DNA of 64,000 nucleotides. It comes from Prochlorococcus marinus (lineage in GTDB: Bacteria > Cyanobacteriota > Cyanobacteriia > PCC-6307 > Cyanobiaceae). Below, piece by piece: positions 1 through 8,257 of this stretch (the stretch's first letter is position 1; each line of letters starts with the position of its first letter). The DNA lies in contig NZ_CVSV01000116.1 in assembly GCF_001180245.1 (NCBI RefSeq), positions 62,001 to 126,000 on the forward strand, read 5' to 3'. The position numbers were made by a program, and so were the translations under genes. The notes below the pieces were generated by a model. That model worked only from the letters and a program-made list of their open reading frames with translations, searched no databases and had not been told where the DNA came from.

Positions 1-928
1 AAAAATCTTCACCAGTTGATGAAGACTTACAACCAGCCATATCTCTACCAATAATAAAGTGGGTACAGCCGTAATTTCTTCTGATTATCATATGTTGAAG
101 GGCTTCTCTTGGCCCTGCCATATGCATTGAATAAGGTAAAAAAGCCCATTTTATTCTTTCATCAGATATTTCCTCTTCTAATTCTTTGTAGGTTAAATAT
201 CTAACTTTTCCAGGAATATCATCTTGTTGAGTTGGCCCACAAGTTGGATGGACTAAAACAACTGAGTTAGAGGAGACATTATCTGAAAGTAAAGCATTAG
301 TAAATAATTCATAATGTGCTCTATGAATTGGATTTCTGCATTGAAATGCAACTACATCATGATTTGATGGCAGTGTAGATCTAACTTCTTCAGGGGTTTT
401 GCAGGGGAATTCTCTAATTGGTAGTTCGAAACCATAAACTCTTCCTCCGATATAAAATCTACCTCTCTCGTTAAAAATCATCTTAACAGCTGGATGATCT
501 AAAGAATTAGTACCATAACAAAGTTCAGCTTCTAAGGATTTGTCAGGCTCCCATTTAGAGCTAACTTCTAAAACTGCTATTTTTTGTTTTTTATAGGTAA
601 GTAATATTGTCTCTCCAGTTTTTACACTTTCATTATTTGAATCAAATACAATAGGCAATCCAAAAAGCAACCCGCTTGTATTTCTATTATTTTTAATGAC
701 CGAATTGTAGTTATTTTCATCCATAAAACCTTCTAATGGAGAAAAAGCTCCAACCATCAAAAGTTCTACATCGCATGCATTTCTCTCGCTACATTCAAAC
801 TCATAAGTAGCTTTAGAAATAAGTTCATTTTTAAGGTTCTTATCTTTGATAATTAAATTTTTTAGTTCCCCTCCATAAGGTGGTATGAGTCCATTAGTAT
901 CTGTTTTAGTTTTTTGTTGTAATTCCAT
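1..928 (-). CDS. sat: sulfate adenylyltransferase (ATP sulfurylase), 3' end beyond window
   Basis: Open minus-strand frame running from an ATG at 926-928 off the left edge, so the C-terminus is missing; about 309 residues are visible. The enzyme activates sulfate with ATP to adenylylsulfate, the first step of sulfate assimilation. Visible family motifs are QCRNPIHRAH (the nucleotide-binding QxRNPxHxxH motif) and, near the edge, IIGRDMAG, matching the GRDxAG motif. The N-terminus begins MELQQKTKTDTNGLIPPYGG, typical of single-domain bacterial ATP sulfurylases. It lies downstream of psbO on the same strand, separated by a hairpin-like terminator, so it is probably a separate transcript. Confidence 0.95.
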   Translation of the reverse strand, partial: MELQQKTKTDTNGLIPPYGGELKNLIIKDKNLKNELISKATYEFECSERNACDVELLMVGAFSPLEGFMDENNYNSVIKNNRNTSGLLFGLPIVFDSNNESVKTGETILLTYKKQKIAVLEVSSKWEPDKSLEAELCYGTNSLDHPAVKMIFNERGRFYIGGRVYGFELPIREFPCKTPEEVRSTLPSNHDVVAFQCRNPIHRAHYELFTNALLSDNVSSNSVVLVHPTCGPTQQDDIPGKVRYLTYKELEEEISDERIKWAFLPYSMHMAGPREALQHMIIRRNYGCTHFIIGRDMAGCKSSSTGEDF

Positions 929-957
929 TTTTAAAATTGATAAAGAAAAATTTTGAA

Positions 958-990
958 AAAAAAAGAGGGGTTTAACCCCCTTTTTCTTTT
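958..990 (-). terminator. rho-independent terminator after psbO (probably bidirectional)
   Basis: A GGGG/CCCC stem around a TTTAA loop, extended by A-rich and T-rich flanks that also pair. On the minus strand the stem is followed by a T-rich run. It sits 10 bases downstream of the psbO stop and before sat. Confidence 0.75.
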
Positions 991-999
991 GAGTAGGAT

Positions 1000-1794
1000 T
1001 TATGCCTTTCTACCGTAAAGCTCCCCGATTATTTTTACATCAAGTGGATCCTTTGAACCCATATCTGTATCTGAAGGTTGGATTGCTTCAAAAGTTCCAG
1101 CAAATTCGTCTGTGTCAGAATCTACATTGTTGATTGAAAGAGTAATAACGCCAGTACCGTTTACATCAACTTTAATATTTTCTTTTGCAAGTTCTTCGTC
1201 ATCGCCTCCTAATGCAACTAAACCTTGAGCATATTCAACACCAGTATTTTTAGCTCTTGCCTTAGGATCGAGAAAGTCACCAGTTCTGTAGTTAGGTGTA
1301 AATGTTGAACCACTAACCTCAGTGCCTGGCTCAATTGATGAAGGTAAATCAGCTGTAAGATCTTTTGCTGAGAATGCAAATGGCACCTCTAAACCACCAG
1401 GAGTTAATACAGTAATAAGTTGAAAATCAATACCACCTTTTTCAGTGAAAGTTCCTGAATCTATATCTCCATAAACTTCTGTCACTGTGGTGTTATTTCT
1501 AGGACTAATAATTTTTGTAGAAACAAATTCTGCAGCTTTTCGCTTTGTCCCTGGCACTTTTACATAAACTTCTGTTGGATGCATGCATATACCTTTAAGG
1601 CTATCTCCATTCCCTAAAGATATTGATCCGACAAGAGATGAGTCTAATGTAGGGCAATCATTAGCTTTTCCTGTGTTAACAACATCTGTGAATTGTGCAT
1701 TTCCTCTTTCAGAAAAAGCAAATGTTTTAACAGGTACGAAAGCAAAAGTTATACAAATTGAAATAACAAAAGCTAAGAAAGAACGAATTCTCAT
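1000..1794 (-). CDS. psbO: photosystem II manganese-stabilizing protein PsbO
   Basis: Extrinsic lumenal 33-kDa subunit that stabilises the Mn4CaO5 water-oxidising cluster of photosystem II. The chosen start (ATG at 1792-1794, 264 aa) gives a basic-hydrophobic signal peptide, MRIRSFLAFVISICITFAFV, ending near KTFAF. The frame stays open for another 15 codons upstream to an ATG at 1839, but those residues would precede the signal peptide and look spurious. The mature chain shows the family pattern with an early Cys (NDCP), a second Cys (KGICM) for the conserved disulfide, and GGLEVPFAFSAKDL. It is monocistronic, with its own terminator. Confidence 0.97.
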   Translation of the reverse strand: MRIRSFLAFVISICITFAFVPVKTFAFSERGNAQFTDVVNTGKANDCPTLDSSLVGSISLGNGDSLKGICMHPTEVYVKVPGTKRKAAEFVSTKIISPRNNTTVTEVYGDIDSGTFTEKGGIDFQLITVLTPGGLEVPFAFSAKDLTADLPSSIEPGTEVSGSTFTPNYRTGDFLDPKARAKNTGVEYAQGLVALGGDDEELAKENIKVDVNGTGVITLSINNVDSDTDEFAGTFEAIQPSDTDMGSKDPLDVKIIGELYGRKA

Positions 1795-2011
1795 AATTAA
1801 AGTTGCAGTAAAGTTCTGTGACGATAGATTAAAGGTCATCTAATAAGTTCAGTACGGATATTACAAGGGAAAGGACCATAAAAGATAGAACTATTAAATC
1901 CTCGAAACAACCCGTAGCTTTTTAGATTTTAAAAAACTGGAATTATTTTAAGCTATCACATTATTTTTAATGATTAAGATTACAAAAAAATACAAATTAA
2001 AAAAATTTTTT

Positions 2012-3268
2012 TTATTTTTTTAATGAAATAATTTGGGTTATTAATTTATTTGCTAAATCAATTTTTGATGTTTTGTTAATATAGTGTTCCATATTATTAG
2101 TATCGAATAACCAACCTTCATTTTGTGCCAAAAAGCCAAATCCTTGGCCTTCAAGATCAATTGGATTTGCGAATAGATAATCACAACCCTTTTGGATAAT
2201 CTTCTCTTTAATTGTCATTCGTGCTTCTTCTATAGATCCTGTAAAAGCACAAAAGCCTACAAAAACTTGGTTATCTTTTTTTGATTTACTAATTGTTTTT
2301 AAAATATCTGGGACTAGCTCAAAGTTTTTATTCAGATGAGCATTAATTTGATTTTTTGGAATTTTAGCTGAAGTATCAGAGGTTATTTTGAAATCAGATA
2401 CTGCTGCATTCATGAAAAAATAATCGCAATTTGATATTTCATTATTAAGTGCCCTAATTAAATCAACACTAGTTTCAATTTCATATCTTTTTATTCCATC
2501 AGTAAGATTCTTATCGATTTTCAGAGGGCCATGTACATATTTTACTTGTGCTCCCCTGAACCTCGCTACTTGAGAGAGAAGTAGGCCCATAGCTCCAGAA
2601 CTTTTGTTAGTAATATGTCTTGCCGCGTCAATTTTCTCTGAGGTACACCCTCCAGTTATTAAAATTTCTTTATTAAGTAAATCTTTGCGATATTCATTTT
2701 GTTTATGTGAAGCTATAAATTCAAGAGCTAATTGGATTAGATCATTAGGAGGTATCTTACCGATGCCAATAGCATCACATGCTAAGAGGCCTTCACTTGG
2801 TTGCAAAGACAAAACATTTTCGTAATTCTGTAAATTCTCATAATTTGTTTGGACAGCTTTATTCAGCCACATTTGTGTATTCATTGCTGGTGCAACAATA
2901 ATGGGCTTTATATTTGCTATTAAGATGCTTGGGATTAATCCCTCTGCATTTCCAGTTACCCATTTTGCTAATGTTGTCGCTGTTAAAGGAGCGATGATTA
3001 AAATATCAGCCCAATTACTTAGTTCTATGTGAAGAGGTGTTGATTGACCATCAGACCATTGATCATTTTCTAAAATGCACTGGTTTCTGCTCAAAATAGA
3101 AAGAGAAAGCGGCTTTATTAATTTTTCTGCATTTTTTGATAAAACACATCTTATTTCATAATTTTCTTTCGCTAATTGGCTAACTAATAATGGAATTCTT
3201 ACAGCTGCAATACTTCCAGTTATTAATAAAAGAACCTTTATTTTTGAGTCCGTACTTTTAGTTTTCAT
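2012..3268 (-). CDS. coaBC: bifunctional phosphopantothenoylcysteine decarboxylase / phosphopantothenate-cysteine ligase
   Basis: Makes 4'-phosphopantetheine for coenzyme A: the C-terminal CoaB half joins cysteine to phosphopantothenate and the N-terminal CoaC half decarboxylates the product with FMN. At 418 aa it has the usual length for the fused enzyme. Visible motifs are the catalytic His in TPLHIELSNWAD (about residue 80), the substrate-binding PAMNTQMW (127-134), an ACD motif near 165, the CoaB dimer motif SSGAMG, and NAAVSDF near 290. The start overlaps the 3' end of the upstream DUF2555 gene by 11 bases, so the two are probably co-transcribed and translationally coupled. Confidence 0.96.
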   Translation of the reverse strand: MKTKSTDSKIKVLLLITGSIAAVRIPLLVSQLAKENYEIRCVLSKNAEKLIKPLSLSILSRNQCILENDQWSDGQSTPLHIELSNWADILIIAPLTATTLAKWVTGNAEGLIPSILIANIKPIIVAPAMNTQMWLNKAVQTNYENLQNYENVLSLQPSEGLLACDAIGIGKIPPNDLIQLALEFIASHKQNEYRKDLLNKEILITGGCTSEKIDAARHITNKSSGAMGLLLSQVARFRGAQVKYVHGPLKIDKNLTDGIKRYEIETSVDLIRALNNEISNCDYFFMNAAVSDFKITSDTSAKIPKNQINAHLNKNFELVPDILKTISKSKKDNQVFVGFCAFTGSIEEARMTIKEKIIQKGCDYLFANPIDLEGQGFGFLAQNEGWLFDTNNMEHYINKTSKIDLANKLITQIISLKK

Positions 3269-3479
3269 CGAAGGGTTCCTGATCGAGGAGATGGGTATAA
3301 TTAGTCGTTAATTCAGGCCTATTGATTGCAAGAGCCCTCAGTAAGTGCCAGTCTTTTAAACCATCAAATGGACTATTATAATTATCTTCCTCAAGCCTTT
3401 TAGCAAGCTCAAAGGTCATTTCTTCATCAAAAGAATTTACTAGTTCCTCACTTATTTTATTTTCAGAAATGAATTTCAT
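3258..3479 (-). CDS. conserved cyanobacterial protein, DUF2555-like
   Basis: Small acidic soluble protein of 73 aa from the ATG at 3477-3479 (MKFISENKIS). An in-frame start five codons upstream at 3494 is possible but less likely. The pattern AKRLEEDNY-sPFDGLKDWHLLRALAINRPEL matches, from memory, the cyanobacteria-specific DUF2555 family; no function is known to me. It is the first gene of a two-gene unit with coaBC and overlaps it by 11 bases. There is no membrane segment or signal peptide. Confidence 0.75.
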   Translation of the reverse strand: MKFISENKISEELVNSFDEEMTFELAKRLEEDNYNSPFDGLKDWHLLRALAINRPELTTNYTHLLDQEPFDEN

Positions 3480-3656
3480 ATTGAGTAAAGTCAATATACC
3501 CTAATAATAAAGCCTCAAGTAATTATTTAAAATTGATATAAGAATTAAGTACATATTTCAAGGATATGATAATTTTCAATTTCATAATCTTTTCAAATTG
3601 TTGTTAGGTCATTTATCTTCATTCTCAGTCATAAATATGAAAACTCTCCTTTTCAA

Positions 3657-3688
3657 AAATATTCTTTCTTAGAATATTTGCAAATATT
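3657..3688. repeat. overlapping palindromes in the leader of the small gene at 3695
   Basis: AAATATTCT (3657-3665) and AGAATATTT (3671-3679) form perfect 9-bp arms with a 5-nt spacer. The right arm is also half of a perfect 16-bp palindrome, AATATTTG/CAAATATT (3673-3688). Together this gives three copies of an AAATATT half-site just upstream of the ATG at 3695. Confidence 0.6.
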
Positions 3689-3694
3689 TATATC

Positions 3695-3895
3695 ATGTCG
3701 CAAACCAAAAGAGAGCAAGTCATTAGTCACATACGCTATTTAAGGCAAGAGCTCAGAGAAATGCATTTAGGAATAAAAGAAGATGACCTTTTCCCTGAGC
3801 CAGGCGAATTAAGAGGGTTGATGGCTCAGTTGGAAGCGTTACTTGAATTAATAGAAGGAAATACTAAAATTCAATCAAACTCAGAAGCAGCTTAG
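3695..3895 (+). CDS. small conserved hypothetical protein, likely coiled coil
   Basis: 66 aa, charged and helical throughout (HIRYLRQELREMHLG, then LRGLMAQLEALLELIEG with heptad-like leucines). There is no membrane segment or recognisable domain. I cannot name a family. It is 11 bases from the downstream Ycf20-like gene on the same strand, so the two are probably one transcript. A strong inverted repeat precedes its ATG. The reading frame is supported by a clean ATG, AT-biased third positions and tight spacing, not by a recognised homologue. Confidence 0.65.
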   Translation: MSQTKREQVISHIRYLRQELREMHLGIKEDDLFPEPGELRGLMAQLEALLELIEGNTKIQSNSEAA

Positions 3896-3906
3896 TTTAA
3901 TGCAAA

Positions 3907-4248
3907 ATGGTTGTTAAACCTCAAAAGACAAAATTTCAGCTAAAAATTGTGGAAAATATTCAGACAATAAGTATTTGGGCTAATAATCCATGGCGAAGAT
4001 ATTCAACATCATTGATTACACTTTTAATCGGATACTTTTTTGGAAGTTCTCTTGGTATGGTAAGTGCTGTTGTGGAACTCATGGATCCAGTAGCCGCTTT
4101 TTTATCAGTAGTTTTTATTGAGTTTTTAATCGTTTTGAGAAGAAATTTTAGATTTGAAAGGAAAAAGAAATTTTTAGTACTTTTATTAGATTCTTTAAGA
4201 TTAGGATTATTTTATGGTTTCTTTACAGAAAGTCTTAAGTTGCTATAA
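3907..4248 (+). CDS. ycf20: Ycf20-like (DUF565) membrane protein
   Basis: 113 aa with two to three hydrophobic segments (about residues 38-58, 60-78 and 92-110) and a central basic stretch RRNFRFERKK. The NPWRRYS motif before the first membrane segment and FFGSSLG resemble the cyanobacterial/plastid Ycf20 (DUF565) family. Plant relatives have been linked to non-photochemical quenching; nothing here fixes the role. It follows the small coiled-coil gene by 11 bases and ends 2 bases from the convergent pyrB. Confidence 0.75.
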   Translation: MVVKPQKTKFQLKIVENIQTISIWANNPWRRYSTSLITLLIGYFFGSSLGMVSAVVELMDPVAAFLSVVFIEFLIVLRRNFRFERKKKFLVLLLDSLRLGLFYGFFTESLKLL

Positions 4249-4250
4249 AT

Positions 4251-5267
4251 TTACTTGTTGTGTTTCTGTAATAAATAAAGCAAAGCCATTCTTATAGGGA
4301 TACCATTTGCAACTTGATTATTAATTAAGCAATTAGGATATTTATCTACCACTTCGCTGCTAATTTCAATATCTCTGTTAATGGGACCGGGATGTAGAAT
4401 TGGAATTTCTTTTTTATTTAAAGATAATTTCTCTGGGGTTAAGCCATAATCCAAACTATATGAATCAATGCTACTTAGTAAATTTTCCATCATTCTCTCT
4501 TTCTGGAGTCTTAAAACAATAATCGCATCTGCAATTTTTATTGATTCTTCTAATGATCTAGAAATTGTTATTGAACCTCTTGATTTAACAGGATCTTCTG
4601 TTTGATTTGGCGCGGGGGTTTTTAAAAAATTGATAAATTCATCAGGTATTAATGTCTTAGGACCACATAAGATTATATCGGCGCCGAATGCACTCAAAGC
4701 CCAAAGATTTGACCTGGCAACCCTTGAATGATTAACGTCGCCAATTATTAAAATTTTTTTGGAATTTAAAACCTCTGGATTCAGTGTTTTTTGGGAAAAG
4801 AATTTTATCAATGTATAGATGTCAAGCAATCCTTGGCTGGGGTGACTATGTAATCCATCTCCTGCATTAAGAACCGAAGTCTTGGCATTTATTGCATCAA
4901 GTTTTTTTGCGATTTCAAAGGTTATGTAACTTGATGAATGTCTGATAACTAACGTATCTGCCCCCATAGCAGAATAAGTTATGGCTGTATCAATTATTGT
5001 TTCGCCTTTTGTTAAAGAGCTGGAGGATGGCGCAAACGTTTGGACATCAGCAGAAAGTCTTTTTGCTGCAAGCTCAAAACTATTTTTTGTTCTTGTACTA
5101 GCTTCAAAAAATAAAGACGTTACCAAAGTCCCTTGTAAGGCCGGTAGCTTTTTTGTTCCTGCATTCTTTAGTGCATCAAATCTATTAGCTAATTCAAATA
5201 CTGACTCATAATCTTTAATTGAAAAATTAGCTAGGGTGTGGATATGTTTATGAGGCCAAATTTGCAT
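4251..5267 (-). CDS. pyrB: aspartate carbamoyltransferase catalytic subunit
   Basis: Condenses carbamoyl phosphate with aspartate in de novo pyrimidine synthesis. At 338 aa it is a full-length catalytic chain. The carbamoyl-phosphate motif FFEASTRTK lies at residues 53-61, and HPGPINR and the downstream [13 protein letters not shown] mark the conserved C-terminal half. No regulatory-chain gene (pyrI) is adjacent, as expected for cyanobacteria. It is convergent with ycf20 (2-base gap); the upstream mpg frame on the same strand ends 21 bases before its ATG. Confidence 0.97.
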   Translation of the reverse strand: MQIWPHKHIHTLANFSIKDYESVFELANRFDALKNAGTKKLPALQGTLVTSLFFEASTRTKNSFELAAKRLSADVQTFAPSSSSLTKGETIIDTAITYSAMGADTLVIRHSSSYITFEIAKKLDAINAKTSVLNAGDGLHSHPSQGLLDIYTLIKFFSQKTLNPEVLNSKKILIIGDVNHSRVARSNLWALSAFGADIILCGPKTLIPDEFINFLKTPAPNQTEDPVKSRGSITISRSLEESIKIADAIIVLRLQKERMMENLLSSIDSYSLDYGLTPEKLSLNKKEIPILHPGPINRDIEISSEVVDKYPNCLINNQVANGIPIRMALLYLLQKHNK

Positions 5268-5288
5268 TACGCTTAAAAAGATAAATGA

Positions 5289-5876
5289 TTATTGAAATTT
5301 AGGTGTTCTGTCACCTTTTAATCTTTTACTTACACTCCTACTATTTTTGAGATACCAACGCCATTTTATATTTTTTGCCTTTGATATGCCAATTCTCGTA
5401 GTTTGAATGAGATCTTTTTCTTCTAGAGTGGATTCTCGTGGAGAAATCCATAGAGATTTGTTATTAAGAACTTCAAGTGAGTTAAATGAAATGTCTACTC
5501 TGAATGTTTTAGTTACCAGGCCAGGTCCAGAAGCTAATCTTTCATTCTTATTAGAAATAAAAACTGATCTTATCAAGACACCACTCGCAAAATTTTCTTT
5601 ATCAGTAACTATGTTTAAACAATGATGGATGCCATAAGATTTGTAAATATAAAATGTGCCAGGTTTGCCAAATAATGATTTGTTTGATTCAGTCATTTTG
5701 CGGTAGCCATGACAGGCCTCTTCTTCCTGTGAATAAGCTTCAGTTTCAACAATAATCCCTTTAACTTGATCTATCTCATTATTTTTTTTTATGAGGTGAC
5801 AGCCTATTAAATCAGGTGCAACAAGTTTAGAGTGCCGATAAAAAAAATTTTTTGGAAATAATTCTTCTTCTATTTT
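5289..5876 (-). CDS. mpg: DNA-3-methyladenine glycosylase (AAG/Mpg family), start codon unclear
   Basis: Base-excision repair glycosylase that removes alkylated purines. The first ATG in frame (5694-5696) would give only 135 aa, yet the family continues upstream without a stop to 5877: FPKNFFYRHSKLVAPDLIG, then GIIVETEAY, the segment that carries the catalytic Glu, and ACHGYRK. Downstream are KPGTFYIY-SYG, the family's KPGTxYVY-YG, and SGPGLV. No ATG, GTG or TTG occurs in frame between the TGA at 5877-5879 and 5696. A TTG at 5878-5880 would be in frame if the five-T run at 5873-5877 (A5 on the coding strand) were one base shorter. Either an ATA/ATT start is used or there is a one-base frameshift or sequencing error. 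Confidence 0.85.
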   Translation of the reverse strand, partial: KIEEELFPKNFFYRHSKLVAPDLIGCHLIKKNNEIDQVKGIIVETEAYSQEEEACHGYRKMTESNKSLFGKPGTFYIYKSYGIHHCLNIVTDKENFASGVLIRSVFISNKNERLASGPGLVTKTFRVDISFNSLEVLNNKSLWISPRESTLEEKDLIQTTRIGISKAKNIKWRWYLKNSRSVSKRLKGDRTPKFQ

Positions 5877-6043
5877 TCAATACCTATCTAGTAACATATT
5901 TAGCTGAGAAAAATAATTAAGGCTATTAATTGATATTGATTTTCAAAAAGATGTGATTATTTTTTAAATTATTTGAAATTCAAAGGATATGTAAATAAGT
6001 TGTTCTTTATAAACTATTATTTAATAAGAAAGAAATTAAAGGT

Positions 6044-6337
6044 ATGACAAAAATAACTAAAGAGGAAGTAAAAAAAGTTGCTCATTTAGCGAGATTAGAA
6101 CTTAACGAGTATGAAATTAATAATCAGGCAGAACAATTAGAAAAGATATTGGACTATATAAGACAACTTGAAAAAATTGATACAGATGATGTCCCCTGTA
6201 CAACGAGAGCTATAGAAGTTGTAAATGTATTTAGAAAAGACGAAAAGAAAAATTCTGATTGCAATGAAGAACTTTTAGAATTGGGTCCATCGAGAGAAGA
6301 TAAATATTTTAAAGTACCAAAAATTATGAATGAGTGA
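6044..6337 (+). CDS. gatC: Asp-tRNA(Asn)/Glu-tRNA(Gln) amidotransferase subunit C
   Basis: Small subunit (97 aa) of GatCAB, which amidates mischarged Glu-tRNA(Gln) and Asp-tRNA(Asn) and so replaces GlnRS in cyanobacteria. Typical opening ITKEEVKKVAHLARLELNEYE, then the amphipathic helix QLEKILDYIRQLEKIDTDDV, then the extended P-rich/charged tail that threads over GatA. gatA and gatB are not in the window. It ends 5 bases from the convergent crtR. Confidence 0.95.
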   Translation: MTKITKEEVKKVAHLARLELNEYEINNQAEQLEKILDYIRQLEKIDTDDVPCTTRAIEVVNVFRKDEKKNSDCNEELLELGPSREDKYFKVPKIMNE

Positions 6338-6342
6338 GAAGG

Positions 6343-7377
6343 TTAGTTGCTTCCAATAAATGTTTTGTTGACTATCTTTAATAATAATTTTTTTATTTTA
6401 AATCCTGGATATAAATTTATGATTTTTCTTATTTTCCCCCTCTTTTTGCTATGACTCCTTACACCTATTAATAAATCATAAATAAAGTTAAAAATGTCTT
6501 CTTTACTTTCAAATATCCCAACCCTTTGAGGGGAGCCTTTTTTATCTAATAAAGGCTTAGTTTTTTCATAAGCTATTTTGTATTCAAACCAAGGAATCGA
6601 AGGCCAAAGATGATGAATGAGATGGTAATTTTGTCCCATTATTAATAAATTCATAAATTTGCTTGGATAAACTCGAGAATTTATCCATTTATTTCTTGAT
6701 CGAAATGGTCTATGGGGTAAATAATCAAAAAATATTCCTAAAGTGACCCCTACCATTAATGCTGGGCCGAACCATAAATTATAAATTAAATTCATAAAGT
6801 CAAATTTCAAACCTGCCAAGATAATTGTTATGAATATGGATCTTTCAATTCCCCATTGTAGTAATTCATATCTTCGCCAGAGTTTTCTTTGAAAGAAAAA
6901 CAACTCATGATAAAAAAATCTTGGAGCAATTAGCCAAATTGGACCAAAAGTACTGACAATATGATCTGGATCATTTTTGGGGTGATTTACGTGAATATGA
7001 TGTTGTAAATGAACTCTTGTAAAAACTGGGAAGCTAAACCCCAATAGAATAGCCGAGCCATGACCCATTGCTTGATTTATCCAAGGAACTGGATGAGCAG
7101 CTTTATGACAGGCATCATGAATAACAGTACCTTCAATATGTAAAGCTAAAAAAGCAGTGGCTACAAGTAAAGGTAAAGGCCAAACACCTCTATACCATTG
7201 CCATATGCTAAGAAAAGCGAGAAAATAACCGCCAAAAAATAAACCTAATGTTGGATTCCAAAAACTTGGCGGATCTACGTAATTTTTAATCTCTTTTTGC
7301 CAATTAAATGTTTTTGAAGAATTAGTATTTTTCGTTGTATTTTTACTGGTTAAGTTTGAAATCGTTTCTTTTACTCT
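6343..7377 (-). CDS. crtR: beta-carotene hydroxylase CrtR, start codon unclear
   Basis: Di-iron membrane hydroxylase making zeaxanthin from beta-carotene. The three His boxes are HDACHKAAH, HLQHHIHVNH and HLIHH; also seen are FPVFTRVHLQHH, NDPDH, WLIAPRFFYHE and DYLPHRPF, matching Synechocystis-type CrtR. The first ATG (7066-7068) lies after the first His box, so it cannot be the start. The frame is open to a TAA at 7378-7380 (VKETISNLTSKN, later WNPTLGLFFGGY), but no ATG, GTG or TTG occurs in that stretch. A TTG slightly upstream, out of frame, would become usable if one base were added near 7375. Possibilities are an ATT start, a frameshift or a sequencing error. About 345 residues, with several membrane spans. 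Confidence 0.9.
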   Translation of the reverse strand, partial: RVKETISNLTSKNTTKNTNSSKTFNWQKEIKNYVDPPSFWNPTLGLFFGGYFLAFLSIWQWYRGVWPLPLLVATAFLALHIEGTVIHDACHKAAHPVPWINQAMGHGSAILLGFSFPVFTRVHLQHHIHVNHPKNDPDHIVSTFGPIWLIAPRFFYHELFFFQRKLWRRYELLQWGIERSIFITIILAGLKFDFMNLIYNLWFGPALMVGVTLGIFFDYLPHRPFRSRNKWINSRVYPSKFMNLLIMGQNYHLIHHLWPSIPWFEYKIAYEKTKPLLDKKGSPQRVGIFESKEDIFNFIYDLLIGVRSHSKKRGKIRKIINLYPGFKIKKLLLKIVNKTFIGSN

Positions 7378-7398
7378 TTAAACAATATAACTAATATT

Positions 7399-7483
7399 TT
7401 AAGATGATTGTATGTTCAAATATAAAAAAATTATTTTAGGAGATTCTTAATTTAATTTTAATGTGTCAAATTAATCATCTTAA
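7399..7483 (-). repeat. long-range inverted repeat in the crtR leader
   Basis: TTAAGATGATT (7399-7409) and AATCATCTTAA (7473-7483) are perfect 11-bp inverted arms 63 bases apart, in the space between crtR (minus) and tRNA-Leu (plus). The arms extend by one or two wobble or AT pairs. They could fold the crtR leader RNA. Confidence 0.5.
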
Positions 7484-7531
7484 GAAAAAAAATTTTTAAA
7501 ATAAACCTCTTTCAATTATTATTTTATTTAA

Positions 7532-7613
7532 GCGGTCGTGGCGGAATTGGTAGACGCGCGAGTTTTAGGTACTCGTATCTTCGGGTGTGGGAGTTCAAGT
7601 CTCCCCGACCGCA
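7532..7613 (+). tRNA. tRNA-Leu (anticodon TAG)
   Basis: 82-nt class II tRNA. The acceptor stem GCGGTCG pairs with CGACCGC, followed by discriminator A. The anticodon stem is CGAGT/ACTCG around loop TTTAGGT, giving anticodon TAG (reads CUN). The long variable arm (ATCTTCGGGT region) is typical of tRNA-Leu. T arm GGGAG/CTCCC with loop TTCAAGT. CCA is not encoded. Confidence 0.97.
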
Positions 7614-7684
7614 CTTAAGGAAATTCTGATAGATAGTTTGTTTATTGATATCAACTCTTATACTTTAATTAAGTAGTTAATTTA

Positions 7685-8134
7685 ATGAATAGTTTGATAT
7701 TTTATTTGGGAACTTTTTATATTTTAGTGGGCACCATTTTTCTTACTGTACCGATAATTTATCTTGAGCTCGGTAAACCAAAAGACTTAATAAAAGCTTT
7801 TTTAAATTTATTAATAGGTTTGATATTAATCATTAAAAATAAAACAATAGATGAATCATTTTTTGTAATTCTCCTTTTTTTAACGGTGCTAGTTGTTTTT
7901 TATCTAGTAGAGCTTTTTTTATCTAGATGGTACCAATTGACAGATAACGAAAAGAAAAAATTAATTACCTTTTTGGAGTTTAAAAATAACTTTTTGAAAA
8001 TATTAGAATCCATAAATCTGGTATTTGGTGATTTAACGAAACCTTCAAATTTTTTTAATTTTGGTAGCAATAATAAAAATACAACCCAAAAAAAGTGGGT
8101 AAGGAATGATAAAAATGATAATATAAAAGTCTGA
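7685..8134 (+). CDS. Ycf66-like membrane protein
   Basis: 149 aa with three hydrophobic segments in the first 80 residues (about 4-27, 38-50 and 60-80), then a polar basic tail rich in Asn and Lys. The spacing and the motif IYLELGKPKDLIKAFLNLLIG resemble the N-terminal domain of cyanobacterial Ycf66 proteins. The function is unknown to me. It sits between tRNA-Leu and ileS on the plus strand. The low-complexity tail and weak identity leave the family name uncertain. Confidence 0.6.
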   Translation: MNSLIFYLGTFYILVGTIFLTVPIIYLELGKPKDLIKAFLNLLIGLILIIKNKTIDESFFVILLFLTVLVVFYLVELFLSRWYQLTDNEKKKLITFLEFKNNFLKILESINLVFGDLTKPSNFFNFGSNNKNTTQKKWVRNDKNDNIKV

Positions 8135-8257
8135 AATCAAAAAAAAATTGCTTATTTGAAACATCTCCAAAAAATTACATGTCAATTAAGGAAGAATATA
8201 ATGAATTAGATTTATTTAAATAATTCTTTTGATCACCAATATTTTTTATATCGTTGT

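Noticed and set aside
1583..1843. 86-codon open frame antisense to psbO
   Set aside because: Entirely explained as the complement of the PsbO signal peptide and N-terminal domain; no family pattern.
8179..8223. 14-codon frame in the ileS leader ([14 protein letters not shown]) as an attenuator peptide
   Set aside because: Only one Ile codon, no terminator/antiterminator hairpins around it, and cyanobacterial ileS is not known to use leader-peptide attenuation.
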